From assembly GCA_036426205.1 (NCBI GenBank), contig CM071570.1, positions 5,372,717-5,436,716 on the forward strand: 64,000 nucleotides of DNA, written 5' to 3'. Of this stretch, positions 10,050-22,580 are shown one piece after another. Position 1 is the stretch's first letter. Each line of letters starts with the position of its first letter. The notes beneath the pieces are model-generated. The model was not told the DNA's origin. It saw only the letters and a list, made by a program, of their open reading frames with translations, and made no database searches. The stretch is from Ascaphus truei. Its lineage: Eukaryota > Chordata > Amphibia > Anura > Ascaphidae. Made by a program: the position numbers and the translations under genes.

Positions 10050-10856
10050 AATATTACAAAGATACACCCTTTCCTCTGTTGCTCGACTGCTAAAACTGAC
10101 ACAGACCCTCATTCTCTCCCATCTCGATTACTGTAACCTCCTGCTGTGCGGCCTTCCATCCTCTCACCTGTCTCCCGTACAATCTATTCTAAACGCTGCT
10201 GCCAGAATCACTCTACTCTTTCCTAAATCTGTCTCAGCGTCTCCCCTGCTGAAATCACTCTCCTGGCTTCGTATCAAATCCCGTATCACACATTCAATTC
10301 TCCTCCTCACTTTTAAAGCTTTACACTCTTCTGCCCCTCCCTACATCTCAGCCCTAATTTCTCGCTATACACTGTTCCGACTCTTGCGTTACACTCAAGG
10401 ATGTCTTCTCTCTACCCCCTTTGTATCTAAAGCCCTCTCCCGCCTTAACCCTTCTCACTGACTGCCCCACACCTCTGGAATGCCCTTCCCCTCAATACCC
10501 GACTAGCACCCTCTCTATCCACCTTTAAGACCCACCTTAAAACACACACCTGCTTAACGAAGCATATGAGTAGCTCCATGGCTAACACTATACACCTGAT
10601 ACAAAAAGCATGGCCCCTTGCAGATGTTCTTAACCGAATGCCCTCCTACTGTCTCTGTACGTTCTCCCCACCAATTAGATTGTAAGCTCTTCAGAGTAAG
10701 GACTCCTCTTCCGAAATGTTACTTTTATGCCTGAAGCACTTATTCCCATGATCTGTTATTTGTGTTATTTGTTATTTATATGATTGTCACATAAATTACT
10801 GCTATGAAGCGCTATGTACATTACTGGCGCTATATAAATAAAGACATATATATATA
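10050..10856 (+). mobile_element. LINE 3' end (L2/Rex1-like, CR1 clade)
   Basis: Read with frameshifts, 10080-10560 gives the typical C-terminal RT region of L2-type LINEs: LSHLDYCNLLLCGLPSSHLS, QSILNAAARI, PLLKSLSWLRIKSRI, TFKALHSSAPPYISALISRY, then LSTFKTHLKT. The 3' UTR contains TTAGATTGTAAGCTCTTCAG and ends GCGCTATATAAATAAAGACA followed by a short TA repeat, a common amphibian LINE terminus. The copy is 5'-truncated, as usual for target-primed insertion. Related copies lie at 14470-16500, 35370-35830 and 36411-36930. Confidence 0.8.
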
Positions 10857-11667
10857 TACCTGTAATTTTAAATCAAATGCGTTTGTGAGGACGTGGGTAT
10901 TATAATTACAAATACCAAAATGTAATGCTTGGAAAAAAAAGAGTTAGAAGTGTAGTGTTCTCATGATTAACTGAATTATATGGTATCCTATACAGACCTA
11001 GAAAGCGAGTGGAGTTTCTGCTCAATCTCAGTTTGAAAGGTTTGCTGGCGGAGAGGTTAAAACGAAGATTGCTGCAAAAGCCGATGGTGCCTCCCCAGTC
11101 ATCATTAGGATATGTAAAAAAAGAAATGGGATTCTGTGTGTCAGCCAAGGCCAGTCTGAATCTTGAACGGTTGTTCGCCCCTCAAATGTGTAATGTGTTT
11201 TGTTCCGTTTCAATCTAGCGCGCACCACAGATCTGTCACGTATTTTAACTCAAAAGTACTTTCCCATTAAATTGCCATTGGTGGCCCCAATTCGCACTGA
11301 TTTCAAGTTGACATCTCTGCATACATGCAAAAGAGGAATGTAATCTTAACATTATACTTCTAGAAGGGTTAGCAATACAGGTGGCAGAAAATGTAGCCCA
11401 AAGTCACCAAAAGGCGTGCGCCCTTGTCAGAGTACGCATGTGGTTTGCTAATCATTGTCAGGGTGCATGGCAATTTCACTTAATATAATCATTTGTGAAA
11501 TTCTCTAAAAATCGCTTGATTTGCTTAATGCTACCACTAAAAATAACAAAGATAGGAAGGCAGCAAGCACTCAAAATATCTGGCTGAATACAAACAACGT
11601 ATTTGTTATATGTTAAAGCTCTCTGCTGAAAAATATATTTATTGTGTTGTGACAGATATTTTGATTG
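10857..11667. other. No feature recognised
   Basis: AT-rich sequence preceding the minisatellite; frames up to 80 codons have no recognisable motif. Confidence 0.25.
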
Positions 11668-12800
11668 GGACAGTGCCCGCTGCCTTCCGATCTTTGTTAC
11701 AGATGTAGCGAGACTTACAGTCCGTGTGTTCGGGACAGTGCCCGCTGCCTTCCTATCTTTGTTACAGATGTAGCGAGACTTACAGAAAGTGTGTTCGAGA
11801 CAGTGCCCGCTGCCTTCCTATCTTTGTTACCGATGTCGTGAGACTTACAGTCCGTGTGTTCGGGACAGTGCCCACTGCCTTTCTATCTTTGTTACAGATG
11901 TAGGGAGACTTACAGTCCGTGGTGTCGGGACTGTGCCCGCTGCATTCCTATCTTTGTTACAGATGTAGCGAGACTTACAGTCCACGGTGTCGGGATACTG
12001 CCCACTGCCTACCTATCTTTGTTACCGATGTAGCGAGACTTACAGTCCGTGGTGTTTGGGACAGTGCCCGCTGCCCTCCTAGCTTTGTTACAGATGAAGG
12101 GAGACTTACAGACTGCAGTGCTCAGGACAGTGCCCGCTGCCTTCCTATCTATGTTACAGATGTAGCGAGAGTTACAGTCCGTGTGTTCAGGACAGTGCCC
12201 GCTGCCTTCCTATCTTTGTTACCGATGTACCGAGACTTACAGTCCGTGTGTTTTGGACAGTGCCCGCTGCCTTCCTATCTTTGTTACAGATGTAGCGAGA
12301 CTTACAGTCCGCTGTGTTTGGGACAGTGCCCGCTGCCTTCCTATCTTTGTTACAGATGTAGCGAGAGTTACAGTCCGTGTGTTCAGGACAGTGCCCGCTG
12401 CCTTCCTATCTTTGTTACCGATGTAGCAAGACTTACAGTCCGCGGTGTCGGGACAGTGCCCGCTGCCTTCCTATCTTTGTGACAGAGGTAGCGAGAGTTA
12501 CAGTCCGTGGTGTTTGGGACTGTGCCCGCTGCCTTCCTATCTTTGTTACAGAGATAGCGAGAGTTACAGTCCGTGGTGTTTGGGACAGTGCCCGCTGCCT
12601 TCCTATCTTTGTTACAGGAGTTAGCGAGACTTACAGTCCGCGGTGTCAGGACAGTGCCCGCTGCCTTCCTATCTTTGTTACAGAGGTAGCGAGAGTTACA
12701 GTCCGTGGTGTTCGGGACAGTGCCTGCTGCCTTCCTATCTTTGTGACAGAGGTAGCGAGATTTACAGTCCACGGTGTTTGGGAAAGTGCCTTCTGCGATT
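11668..12800. repeat. 65-bp minisatellite, about 17 units
   Basis: Tandem units of about 65 bp contain GACAGTGCCCGCTGCCTTCC, TATCTTTGTTACAGATGTAG and CGAGACTTACAGTCCGTG. Copies differ at scattered sites (for example TGTGTTC versus GGTGTCG at the unit end) and a few are 64 or 66-68 bp. All long frames across 11919-12976 on both strands come from this array and are not genes. Confidence 0.95.
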
Positions 12801-13859
12801 GCCCTGCGGCGGGTCCATGCTTCTCAATGGGAACCCCTGCAGCATTAATCCTTTGCTGCTGTGACCATTGCAGACCCGGCACAGAAGACACGAAGCCTTA
12901 CTACATCTGTATATGTCTCCTTGGGATCTACCGCAGGAAAATATCCTATACAGCAATTGGTGCACGAAACAAATGAATCAAAGTCCAGAGAGTAAATGAG
13001 AGTGCATGCTCAAGCACAGTTTATGGCACTATAAATAGGACACCCACCATGTTTTGTGCCACATTCTGCCAATATTTTGCTAAAAGCGTACTAATTTGGC
13101 AACGTTATTAGCCCGTGAGACTTGGCGAAATGTTAAACGCTAAACATTTACCGCCTGCATTTTTGGCCAGTTTCACACATCGCTAGTTAGCAGCGCGTTG
13201 CAAAGGAAATCTTTCCACAGCCCTTAGGCAGCGTACTAATGAAAATGAGTCCTTTTGTTTGGAAACCACGTCTAAATTTGCCATTTGAAGTGTCACTATT
13301 AAACATTCCACAGTTCAGTAGTTAGCGAACACGTGAGGGGACTTGAAACGTAGCTTTGTTTTAGCAAAGTGAACTACTCCTCCAATCCATCATTGGCAAG
13401 TTGGTAGAAAAGCTTTCTGTTCCCAAGGTATCTGCTCCAGGTAGAGTGGTGTATAACTCATTCTCTGTGACAAAGTGATGGAGCAAAAAAAAAGCGCTAA
13501 ACACTAAAAGTGGTCACTAACTATAAAGTGACAAATAGACGTGAAATAGCAAATATTTATGCAATAGTGAATAATACTGCAAATAAATGTGCAAAAAAGT
13601 GGTTAAAAAAACGTTGTAACTCCCTGCTCAAACCCTCTGGTATGGCTTGTTTTAACTGTCCCCAAAATGTAGACATTTTCTCTCACAATCCAGGGGGAGC
13701 ATACAGGGAGAAAAAACAACAAAACGCAACAATCTAAGTGTAGACCATAATATTATGTGAATCAAATAAGGTGCAATCTTGGCTCTTCTGTGCAGCCTAC
13801 TCACAAGATTTAAGTGGTTTTAGGGCAACATCACTTAACTGTGGTGTGTATATTCCTCT
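12801..13859. other. No feature recognised
   Basis: Mixed AT-rich sequence with no supported feature. Confidence 0.25.
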
Positions 13860-14300
13860 AGACTCAGGTAAGGATGTTCTCCAACTCAGATTCCAGCGAG
13901 ATGAGGAGATGCAAAGACAAGAAATATCTCCATGGTGCAGATCAATATGATAAAAAGTATAAATTGTATGTAACAACTCAAAAATGCGCACTTACAATAA
14001 AATATTATTTCACTATTGTGAAAGCAGGAGAGATCAAGCAAGTGCCATGGCTCACCACACCGCCTCCGTTGGACGTCTATTGTGATCGATGGGTTCTCAT
14101 GGTGTCTCAATCACCAAGGCTCATCTCCGTCGCGTTCTCCAAGATGGTGCGTCACTTCCGGTTTAGGCGTCCGGGGTGTATGATCCCTCGGCTACTCGTC
14201 TCTCTCCTTCTGGGCGGCCTCACTCTACGCGTTTCGCCAATGCAGTAGGCGGCTTCTTCAGGAAGTGTATGGGCACGAGCGCGCACGCGCCGCATGAGCG
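13860..14300 (-). mobile_element. Penelope-type terminal region with hammerhead-like motif
   Basis: On the minus strand, 14262-14227 reads CCTGAAGAAGCCGCC, a short loop, then GGCGAAACGCGT. This has the layout of a hammerhead ribozyme core: CUGAnGA, stem II (GCC/GGC), GAAAC. Hammerhead motifs in terminal repeats are known from Penelope-like retroelements. The core departs from the CUGAUGA consensus, so activity is unlikely. The surrounding sequence includes CpG-rich stretches unlike its neighbours. Confidence 0.45.
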
Positions 14301-14469
14301 TGGCCGGACACATTGATATTCATTGAACTCAACGCGCTAAGCGCCAAGCTCGCACAGCGTGGGTGCAGTCTAAGTGTCTGGAGTTATATAGGGAGTTAAA
14401 CAGGAGGCGTATTTCTGTCTGTTTGGATACTGCTGCGGCTCTATATACAGTACATGAGGATATGATTTG

Positions 14470-16500
14470 ACATTTTCTTGTGAGCCCCTCCTCTATCAGT
14501 CCTACACATGAAAACCTTATCGGCCTGCACCATTACCCTTCCCCCACTTTAACCAACCACATTCTCTCTCAGTATTGCTCATTCCTCACATCCATCTCAT
14601 GTGCTCTTTCTGGCCGGCGGAGACGTTTCTCCAAACCCTGACTCTGCTATACCCTCACTTGCTCTCGCCTTTTACTATTATCTCTTCCCTTTCTGATATC
14701 TACTGTAAAAGCTCTCACCCTGTCAACCTGATATAAATTTCCTGGTTCTCCCGCTTTAGTATGTTCTCTCTGGAACACTCACTCTCTTTCTATTAACATA
14801 ATAGCTGTGCAATGCATGACTTCTTCTCTCTACACCTGTTTGTGTTTACTCAAACTTAACTCTCACACTGACTCTGCTCTGCAGGCAGCTCTCTCCGATC
14901 TCATTCTCGCACCCCTCGCTCTGTGGGTCGTGGTGGTGGAGTGGGAATTCTTCATTCCTTTTACTGCACGTTTCAGCAGCTTCCTACACTTGCTTCCCTA
15001 AAATTCTCATCCTTTGAGGTTCACACCGTTCGGCTATTCTCTTCACTTGCTCTGCACTTTGGTGTCATCCTTTATAGGCCACCTACCTGGACATCCTCCC
15101 ACTCCACCTTCCTTTCTAACTTTTATTCATGGTTATTCCTCCTCCTCTCTTCTGACTTACGCACTCTTCTCTTAGGAAACTTCAACTGCCACTTTGATGA
15201 CCTACTTTCCTGTCTTCGCACCTCCTCTCTCTCACTTCCTCCGTCTGTAACCCCTAATATACTGCTTCCAGCAACCACAAGGACTGACAACTCCTTCACC
15301 TCATCTTTACTAAAAAAAACTTCTCTTTGTCTCATTTATCAAATTCTCCTCTGCCACTTTCTGGCCATAACTCCGCCACTTTTCTCTCTCAAGTTCCTCA
15401 CACTAAACCTCCAGTCTCTCCCTGCTGTTCTCGCAGCCTGCATTACATTGACCTTCAGTCTTCGGAATCAAGTTTAAAATCTAATCTTTCTTTCTCTCAA
15501 ACAGCTTTGTCACAATTTACATCTGTCCTTGCCTCCTCACTAGACCTACTAGACTAGACCTAGTAATCGAGATTCCAATCCCCACAGCATACTATACTCA
15601 ACTGAAACTGCACTCACCAAAGTAGCTAATAACCTTCATATTGGCAAATCTCAAGGAAGATACTCCAGTCTGATTCTACGTGACCTGTCCTTTTCAGAGA
15701 GATTTCAGGAGGTAAGAAGAACATTGCCAAGAAACACCCCTTTCTCTGTTCCTCGACTACTAAAACACTAATGCACGCCCTCATTCACTAATTATTGCAA
15801 CATCATTTTATTTGGTCTCTCCGCCTCACATGTTTATCTTTTATTTTATTTCAAATATTGCTGGTAGAATCCTTCCTTACTCTTCTAAATTAATATCTTC
15901 TTCTTACCTCCTGAAATCTCTGCTTGGTACCTCCATGCATGTCAACTCGAATCTCTCGTTACACCCCGACTCCCCTCTTACGCTCTACCCAACGATGTCT
16001 TTATCTTTGCACCTTTTACAGACTTGCATGTTTTACATCCTGTTCACTCTTCTCTCCCTGACAATGGAACTCTCTTCCACTCAATATTTGTCAAGCGCCT
16101 TCTCTTTCCATTTTAAAATCCCAGCTAAAAAAGATGCATCTCATTCAATTATTTACACCTACACCACTGACTCCTGAGGCACTTGACCTCTCTTACTGCA
16201 CTTTTTTCTTTATAAATGCACTTTTACTTCTACTATGTCCGTTGCCCTCTCAATATGCCACTTAATCTTGGCCTAACTAAAGGGTGCCCAACTTTTGGAC
16301 GCCTTAGCTTTTATTCTTTTAAAACTCGGCACCTTTAGTAAATATGAACCTTAGATTGTAACCTTTCCAGGTAGGGGTTCACTTTGCCATCTGTTATAAG
16401 TTATTTGCTTCTCTTATCTCCGTTCTTTGTAGTTTAATGTCTCTGTATTGTAATTTTGTGAAGCTGTGTTAAATAAATATAATTTTACATGCGTACACAT
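14470..16500 (+). mobile_element. LINE with endonuclease region (L2/Rex1-like), internally deleted
   Basis: A frame open over 14923-15477 contains GRGGGVGILHSFYCTFQQL, then GVILYRPPTW and LLLGNFNCHFDD, matching the AP-endonuclease of CR1/L2-type LINEs, where the GDFN-type motif is catalytic (here GNFN). The RT core is missing. From about 15690 a degraded 3' part homologous to the copy at 10050 follows, and the element fades into an AATAAATA-rich tail near 16480. Stops and frameshifts are frequent, so this is a dead copy. Confidence 0.7.
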
Positions 16501-16629
16501 TTATCCTGCTTCCTGTGTCGGATATCGGCCTCTGCAAGTTGGCTAACTCCTGACAATCATGTTAAAGTCATGTTTTTCCATCTATGGTTTTCTGTTCATT
16601 AAACAAAATAGTCAGTATGCAAAGACTTT

Positions 16630-17200
16630 TCATAGCATATATTCTGCAGCCTCAGGGTTATATGCAGGATATAAATGAAGCCAGATAGCTGAACTCATCC
16701 CTTTTTGAAAGCACAACAAGTCCTTTTGTCTTTTCTTAACTTTATTGAGGGAGTCACAGAAATTAAAGGTGCTTGTAGATGTTATAGTGTGGAGTAGAGA
16801 GTGTTTCTCTAAGTGAAGGTGCTTTGTAGTAGAGGGAAGGTCAAACGAATTGCTTTGCAATGGAATAAATAGCAGAAGAAGTACTCACTCAGCCTGCTTG
16901 GATGAAAAGGAAGTGTGATATTACTGTCACACAGGAAAAGTGACTGGACTGTGCTAACTGTGAACACAGACAGGGGGGTAAGGGAAAATCCACTAGCTAA
17001 GGGGGTCAAAGAGGTTGTCAAGGCAACCAGCTATTGATAGTCTGGAGAGGGGTATGTGTCTAAAATGTAGCAGTTTCCACATGCACTGTGAGTTTCAGAG
17101 GCAGGGAAAGCATACAACCAAATAGAGAAGGCTGGCAGTCAGAGCTGCAAAGGGGGGAGCAGAAATACACCATCCTGTTCCAGGACAGCATAGCCCGGCT
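16630..17200 (-). mobile_element. Interspersed repeat shared with 56440-57330 (LTR-like)
   Basis: Segments AAAGCACAACAAGT, CTTTATTGAGGG, GTGCTTGTAGATGTTATAGTG, the CACAGACAGGGGG block and GTTGTCAAGGCAACCAG recur in the same order at 56460-57160. CTTTATTGAG is a polyadenylation signal on the minus strand, suggesting a minus-oriented LTR or terminal region. This copy lacks the 360-bp DNA-element insertion seen in the other one. Confidence 0.55.
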
Positions 17201-18499
17201 GCATTTATGATGGTACAACCTCTTTTTTACAATAAAGTATTTTTAAAAAAGACAAAAAAAAACCCTTCATTCATTTAAATGGGCCATATGGTGTCTTCTC
17301 GCACAGGTGTCTTGTGGGCTAGCACCGCTTAGTAAATATTAGCCTTTTGAAGCTTGCAGTGGTACTTGAATCTTGTTCTCCCACTTCGAGAATGGTGCAT
17401 CTAACATGGGGCAAATCCTCTCCTTATTTAGAAAACAACAAATTATATGAAAGGCCCTCGCTTTAAAACAGATGCACCTGAGCACATGAATTTCCTGTTG
17501 GCAAAATTCTTGTTCGAAACACTAGGAGAGGATGTAAGGGAAACCTTCTAGTTACCAGCTGGCTCTGCCAACAGTACTCTGTGTTGTGTTGTTGACTCAA
17601 AGCAAAATGTACCAGCCTCGATAATGCTCACTGGTTCCTTTTTTTATTGCTGAATTCTGGCATTGTGAGGATATATCATGGGTTGATATATTACGTTTGG
17701 ATCTCCAACTGTGCTCTCAGAGAGAAGGCAGCCAGTACAGAGAGAAGAACAGCGCCCGCATCCACAGTACAGTTCCTGCTGTATGGATCTCTGCTATGGT
17801 CGGATTAGGTATATCAACCCTTAAAGAAACATGTAGAGCATCAAATAGGAAACACATCCCCGATGATAATAAATAAAGCGTAAATCTGGGTTTTTGACAA
17901 ATGTAGCAACATTTCACAGTAAAATCTTTGTAGTCTGTTTCTAATCCCATTATGTAGAGTAAAAGGTAATGGGTTTTTTCCCCCCAGAGTGATGGAGATT
18001 TTTTCCTTGTCTTCCTCTTAGGTAGGTTACAACTTTTCAGCAATGCAGGGGGACGTGCAAACACAGAAAGGTCTATTGTGTATACGGTATTTATTAGCAG
18101 GTTGTCTCGGGTTAAATGAGAAATGCCATTGTGAGCTCTCCCAAACTGTTTCTAGTAGACACATGTTTTCATTGCCGACGATATCTTGAATTGGATAGTG
18201 ATTTTATCAGTCACCAAACAAAATGACCCCGGGGCAAGAAATGTTTACAGCCAACAGCGTAACAGTCCTGTAAAATACCACAGTAATTGTGACAATTTGT
18301 TTCAGTCAACAGTAAATACAGTTTGGAGTGACTTTTATAGTCCTTCCAGCCAAAGAATACTGTTTGTATGGGCATCCTGCTCAGAAAGATTTCATCTAGG
18401 ATTAGCTCACATAAAATTTCATTACTAAAATGAAATAAAACTGCTTTATAGGACAGTGGAAAATGTTGGCACAGATTGTCAGCACAGGAATGAATTTTT
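17201..18499. other. No feature recognised
   Basis: AT-rich, with A-rich runs near 17225-17270 and 17640. Frames are short and without motifs. Confidence 0.25.
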
Positions 18500-18750
18500 G
18501 CACATGGTAATAATGATATTATTTTCCTTACATGGCGCTGACAATGTACGCAGTACTATACATACAATGAGTCCCTGGCTGAAGAGCTTACAATTTAATA
18601 TGGTGTCTAGAAAACAGGGAGACAAAGTGACTTGCCCAAGGTCGCACACCCAGCTGACATTGGGATTCCAGCCAGGTTCCCCTACGTCCATGTTCTTACC
18701 CCTAAGATGCACATGTTTAGAAAATGGGACCACACACTGTGTAAATCAGA
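18500..18750 (+). mobile_element. SINE-like element with MIR/CORE-type motif
   Basis: The piece contains TACATGGCGCTGACAATGTA, GAGCTTACAATTTAATATGG, and GACAAAGTGACTTGCCCAAG followed by GTCGCACACCCAGCTGACA. The last motif closely resembles the conserved core of MIR/CORE-SINEs and related L2 tails. A second copy lies at 25460-25670 and a fragment at 49475-49560. Confidence 0.55.
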
Positions 18751-19105
18751 ATATTGCAGGATTTTTTCCTCCCACGTGAAACAAATTGATACAAATCTAA
18801 TTTAATGACATATTCTACATTCCTATTATTTTAAATGTAATAAAACCTGTTTAATGGGCAATATACTGAACTAAAATGACATCTCACACCCTTATTCGGT
18901 ATGCAGTACAGCCTCCTCCCAGTGCCGAGGAAGATTTTACTTCCATTCATTTGAGGAAAGTTCATCTCTTTTCCAGTGCTGGGAAGAAGTGCCACAGTAT
19001 ATAGAATAGGGATTCCATTTTGTTTTCCCGGAGAAAGACAATGGGGGAGTGGAGGGGGATTTATCGGAGGGATTTGATAAATTAATTATTCTCTATTTCC
19101 GTGCG
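18751..19105. other. No feature recognised
   Basis: AT-rich spacer between repeats. Confidence 0.25.
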
Positions 19106-19568
19106 TGTAAAAGTTCCCTCAACCAAATGCAAATCTCTGTAACTGGATCTCGCTCATTGACCAGTCATATCTCCGTACTGGGAGCTTCCACCTATTAGCC
19201 ATTATGAGGTAGACACTGATTGGTCTTCGTTCTTGGGGTGAATCCGAGGCTAGACACAGGAGCTTGGTTGAACACAAAAGTAGACTTTTATATCTAGTAT
19301 ATCCATAACAATAATAGCTTTCTTCAGTAAGCAAAATTAAAGCAAACAGTCCAACTCAAATGATCTCATCTTAAGTGTATATACACAGCCCTCGGCAGCA
19401 GGGCTGACACTCTAGCAGGGTTGTGCAGGTTTTTGGCTGTCTCAGCAGTTGTGTGCAAAGTAGAACAGACAGAGAGTGTGTCTACCAGAAGCTGCTTTTA
19501 AAGCCAGTCCTGGGGTACAGGTATGTATTAACCCTGTAATCCAAGGTAACAGGACTGTCCCTGTTACA
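19106..19568 (-). mobile_element. Probable LTR of the adjacent Gypsy element
   Basis: On the minus strand the 463-bp block begins TGTAACAGGGACAGTCCTG and ends CTTTTACA, giving TGTAA/TTACA termini. It follows the 3' end of the minus-strand Gypsy pol relic and a purine-rich GGGGGAGTGGG segment that could be the polypurine tract. TTTAAAAGC may be its TATA box. The boundary at 19106 is inferred from the TG..CA rule only. Confidence 0.4.
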
Positions 19569-19572
19569 TTCA

Positions 19573-19684
19573 TTCCCTATTTGCAGGGAGCTGAAGGCAC
19601 CCACAGTGGAAGCCCACTCCCCCATTCCTTCCCTATTTGCATGGAGCTGAAGGCACCCACAGTGGAAGCCCACTCCCCCATTAC
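19573..19684. repeat. 56-bp direct duplication
   Basis: Two units start with TTCCCTATTTGCA at 19573 and 19629 and contain GGAGCTGAAGGCACCCACAG and GGAAGCCCACTCCCCCAT. They differ at one or two positions. They sit between the putative LTR and the pol relic. Confidence 0.9.
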
Positions 19685-19689
19685 TTCCC

Positions 19690-20880
19690 TGGAAAGGAAG
19701 TCAACATTTAGGCTTCTTTCCCAGACCGGGAGAGAGCCTCAAACAAGAAGGACTGGAGGGCAAGGTACCACTATATCACCCTGGGATTCGCACCCTTCAT
19801 GGCATTTAGCCACCTTAGGGAAGTGTAATCTGTACACCAATTTGAAGTGGACACTACAGAGATAATAGCGAATGCTTTAAGCTGTCCATTTTATGGCCAA
19901 GCACTCTTTTTCAATGATGGATAGGTTTATCATTGGAGAATAATTCCACAAAGGTAGAGGATTGGGGGCTGTACACCATCAAACTCCAGTGACGTGACTG
20001 CTTCTAACCCTACAACCAACGCATCAACATAGAAGATGGCCTGTTTAGAGGAATTGGTGTTGTCTCCTGATATAGGCAGCTCTTTAGCTCTTAGAAAACC
20101 CACCAAATCCCATGTGTGGGTCCCTGTTTACTCAGCTCTTTAAGGGGGGAATAATGGGTAATAAATAATTGATAACATCTGGCTAGGCCTGGGAATAAGT
20201 TGACCTGGGATTGGGCTTTTCTGTAGAGGATCTAGTTTACTGGCCAGGGGAATCACATGCCCATTCCTCCACAAGTAGTCCAGGTATTTAGTTTCCATTT
20301 TCAAAAGGCGCACTTTAAAGGAATCAGACCGGCCTTCCTCAGTGACAGGAGGATAGCTTTAAACAATTTCGATAACATCTCCAGGTCAGACTGTATATTA
20401 CTCTGTCATCCAAATAGCTGCCACATACTATTGGTGGTTACGTAAAACGCGGTTCATCAGCCACTGGGAGGAAGCTAGAACCCTGTTCAGGCCAAGTGGC
20501 ATTGTGAAAAACAGGTACAGTATAGTCGAATGGCCATGGTGAAAGCAGTCTTATGCTTGAATGTTTCATGCAGGGCAATCTGCAAGTACCCCTGGGTAGC
20601 GTCCAGTGTTGAGATGAATTTGGCTCAGACCAGGTGGTCCAGCAGCTTGTCAACCTTGTCATGGGGTAACTTTGAGCGTGGATTAATCTTTGTAACGTCG
20701 ACACACAATCGAGTTGAGCCATTATTTTTTTTAACCAGCACCACTGGGCTACACCAGTTACTCTGAGATTCCTCAACAACTGCTTACTGCAGCATTTCTG
20801 TATCTCCTTTCTTTAAATGTTCTGCTTATTCTCAAGCAGACAATCAGGACATGATCTAACTTTTACTTCTGTTTCCATGT
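19690..20880 (-). pseudogene. Ty3/Gypsy pol relic (RT and RNase H)
   Basis: Minus strand, N- to C-terminal direction is right to left. RT begins near 20830; SPVVLVKKNNGSTRLCVD-like sequence, then LPHDKVDKLLDHL, AKFISTLDATQGYLQIAL and KTAFTMAI are readable from about 20760 to 20540. The catalytic YLDD box is at 20405-20416. Further on, SLRKAGL, a TPIPLNRP segment and RNase H remnants including VEKE-like and TDYTSLRWLNAMKGANPRV sequence reach about 19690. Together these match chromovirus-type Gypsy polymerases of vertebrates. Many frameshifts and stops, and no gag, protease or integrase in the window, show a truncated dead copy. Confidence 0.8.
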
Positions 20881-20951
20881 GTAGCCTAGTGCCCTGGCTA
20901 TACCCTTTTCCCTGGCCCTAATATTATAAGTCCTGATAGGAGCAGGCAGTG

Positions 20952-21345
20952 TTGGGGTTAAGCTCCTAGCATGTGTGTAGCAGACTGGAAAGCATACAAT
21001 ATTACCATATCCAGGTGCAGGCATAATGGCAGTTTGGAGTGTCATGCCTGGGAGGGTACAGACCGTATCACATGCAGTGGTGTGATGCCTGTCAGTAACT
21101 GGACCTGCCCTGTTAAGGGGCAGGGTTACAAACCCCTCCCCAGGTATAAAAGTTGGCACTTCACTAAGTTGTGTCTGGCTTCCTTTCCTCTGTGGAGTGG
21201 GAGAGATTCCACCTTGCCCCATCAGGGGGTAAGGGGGTTAAGGTTTGGCTCTTGGGGCCTCAATCCCCTTAGGTCTGATCCAGGAAAATGGAGGAATTGG
21301 ATTATGCTGTATCTACCTCAATAAATAGCAGTTATACCATCACTA
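20952..21345 (+). promoter_or_regulatory. LTR-like block with TATA box and poly(A) signal
   Basis: The block opens TGTTGGGGTTAAGC. It holds CCAGGTATAAAAGTTGG (TATA box at 21143-21150) and, about 180 bp later, CTCAATAAATAGC (AATAAA near 21321). This promoter-to-poly(A) spacing fits an LTR U3-R unit on the plus strand, independent of the minus-strand Gypsy relic. No partner LTR is seen. Confidence 0.35.
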
Positions 21346-21913
21346 GCCTAAGTGTGTCTATGAAGGAAGAGTGCTTGTGGGGAGAACTTCTGTCTCTGGC
21401 AGGAGCCCTGCAAGTTGGATGCACTGCATCATGAGACCTGACACTGAGAACCTGCCCAGTTGATACTCCCAAATAAAGCTGAACCCCGTTATAGTGCATT
21501 GCTCGGGGTCCACATATTGAGCCCACGTTATAACCAGGATCACGGGTAAAAAAAACATTTTATCACCAGCGATTCCCACACTCTTCACTGTTCGGAGCTG
21601 GCGGCCGCACAAACCTGATCCATTCATCTCCCCCCTCCAAACAGAGGTCGCGGCTCCCCCAGGGGATGATGGGAGTTGTTGTCTCTCGGTGGAACTGGTT
21701 CAATTGAAAAGCGCAGGACGTCCCAACAAGGTGGGTGGGACAGTGGCGCGCGCACAGTGGGTTCGGTAGAAATGACAGGAACATGGGGCAGAACAAGGGT
21801 GGCGCACGCAGAACTAGCTACCGCCGCCCGGACTCAAAGCGACAGGTCTGTCATATATATATATAAATGAATAGACGATACCGTTCTGTGGCTAACAAAA
21901 TGCTTTCATTTGT
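21346..21913. other. Unassigned, with CpG-rich part and MITE-like piece
   Basis: AACCCCGTTATAGTGCATTG and CATATTGAGCCCACGTTATA (21480-21535) resemble ends of a dispersed amphibian repeat but no target duplication was found. The stretch 21560-21840 is CpG-rich with no supported exon. A short TA repeat follows at 21853-21864. Confidence 0.3.
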
Positions 21914-21950
21914 GCGAGCTTTCGAGATACAGTGATCTCTTCTTCCAACG
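21914..21950 (-). mobile_element. Hammerhead-like Penelope-type motif
   Basis: On the minus strand: GGAAGAAGAGAT, loop CACTGT, ATCTCGAAAGCTCGC. AGAGAT pairs with ATCTC as stem II, followed by GAAA. The core lacks a proper CUGAUGA box, so it is a degenerate copy. The phrase GAGCTTTCGAGATACAGTGA belongs to a widely dispersed repeat end. Confidence 0.4.
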
Positions 21951-22580
21951 ATGGTTCATTGAATAAAGCTAGCAAGGTTTAACTTAAAAAGAGTACATAT
22001 AAGAATGTTAAGAATGTTATCTGTGACTGAAACCTAACAACCTCCCCCCCCCTGTGTAGTATGCGATTTATGACTTGGTGTTAAATAGTGGTCAATGGTG
22101 GAGCTACTAAAAGCTCTAAACAGGGAGTTCCAAAAATAATATAGTAATAAGTTGGACAACTGAGGTTAGCAACGAGGGGAATAAAGAACGTGGGTGTAAC
22201 AACAATATAGCAGTGGTTGGAGAAGTCTCTGAAGACAGCGTATAGAATAAAGAGGAGTTCCAATGGAAACCGCTACCTGAGATCCTTGCGAAATAGTGAG
22301 ACAATATTGGTACCTCTATGGATCCCTCTTGTAGCACTCCTGCTTCTGTGATCCGCTGTCTTGCTGGCAGAGTGGACGAGAACGTCTTAGCAGTCAGCTG
22401 CACCTTCTCTCATCTCCAGCGCGGAGTTCCCGAGTGCAGGAAGTACGTCAGAGCATTTCCGGTCCGTCCGGTAAACGTTCCTCTCCCTTGCAGACGTGTG
22501 GTTTCACGGGGGAGAATGTAGTAAGCGCCGACACCCACGTACCCTCTGATCCTCAGCGCGTCATACCAATCGAGCAGCAA
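21951..22580. other. Unassigned repeat-like sequence
   Basis: CpG-enriched segment 22330-22560 next to the foldback. No coding motif. It may be part of the element carrying the foldback. Confidence 0.3.

Noticed and set aside
11668..12976. Long overlapping frames on both strands (up to 199 codons)
   Set aside because: They follow the 65-bp minisatellite in every frame; the encoded text is the same unit translated repeatedly.
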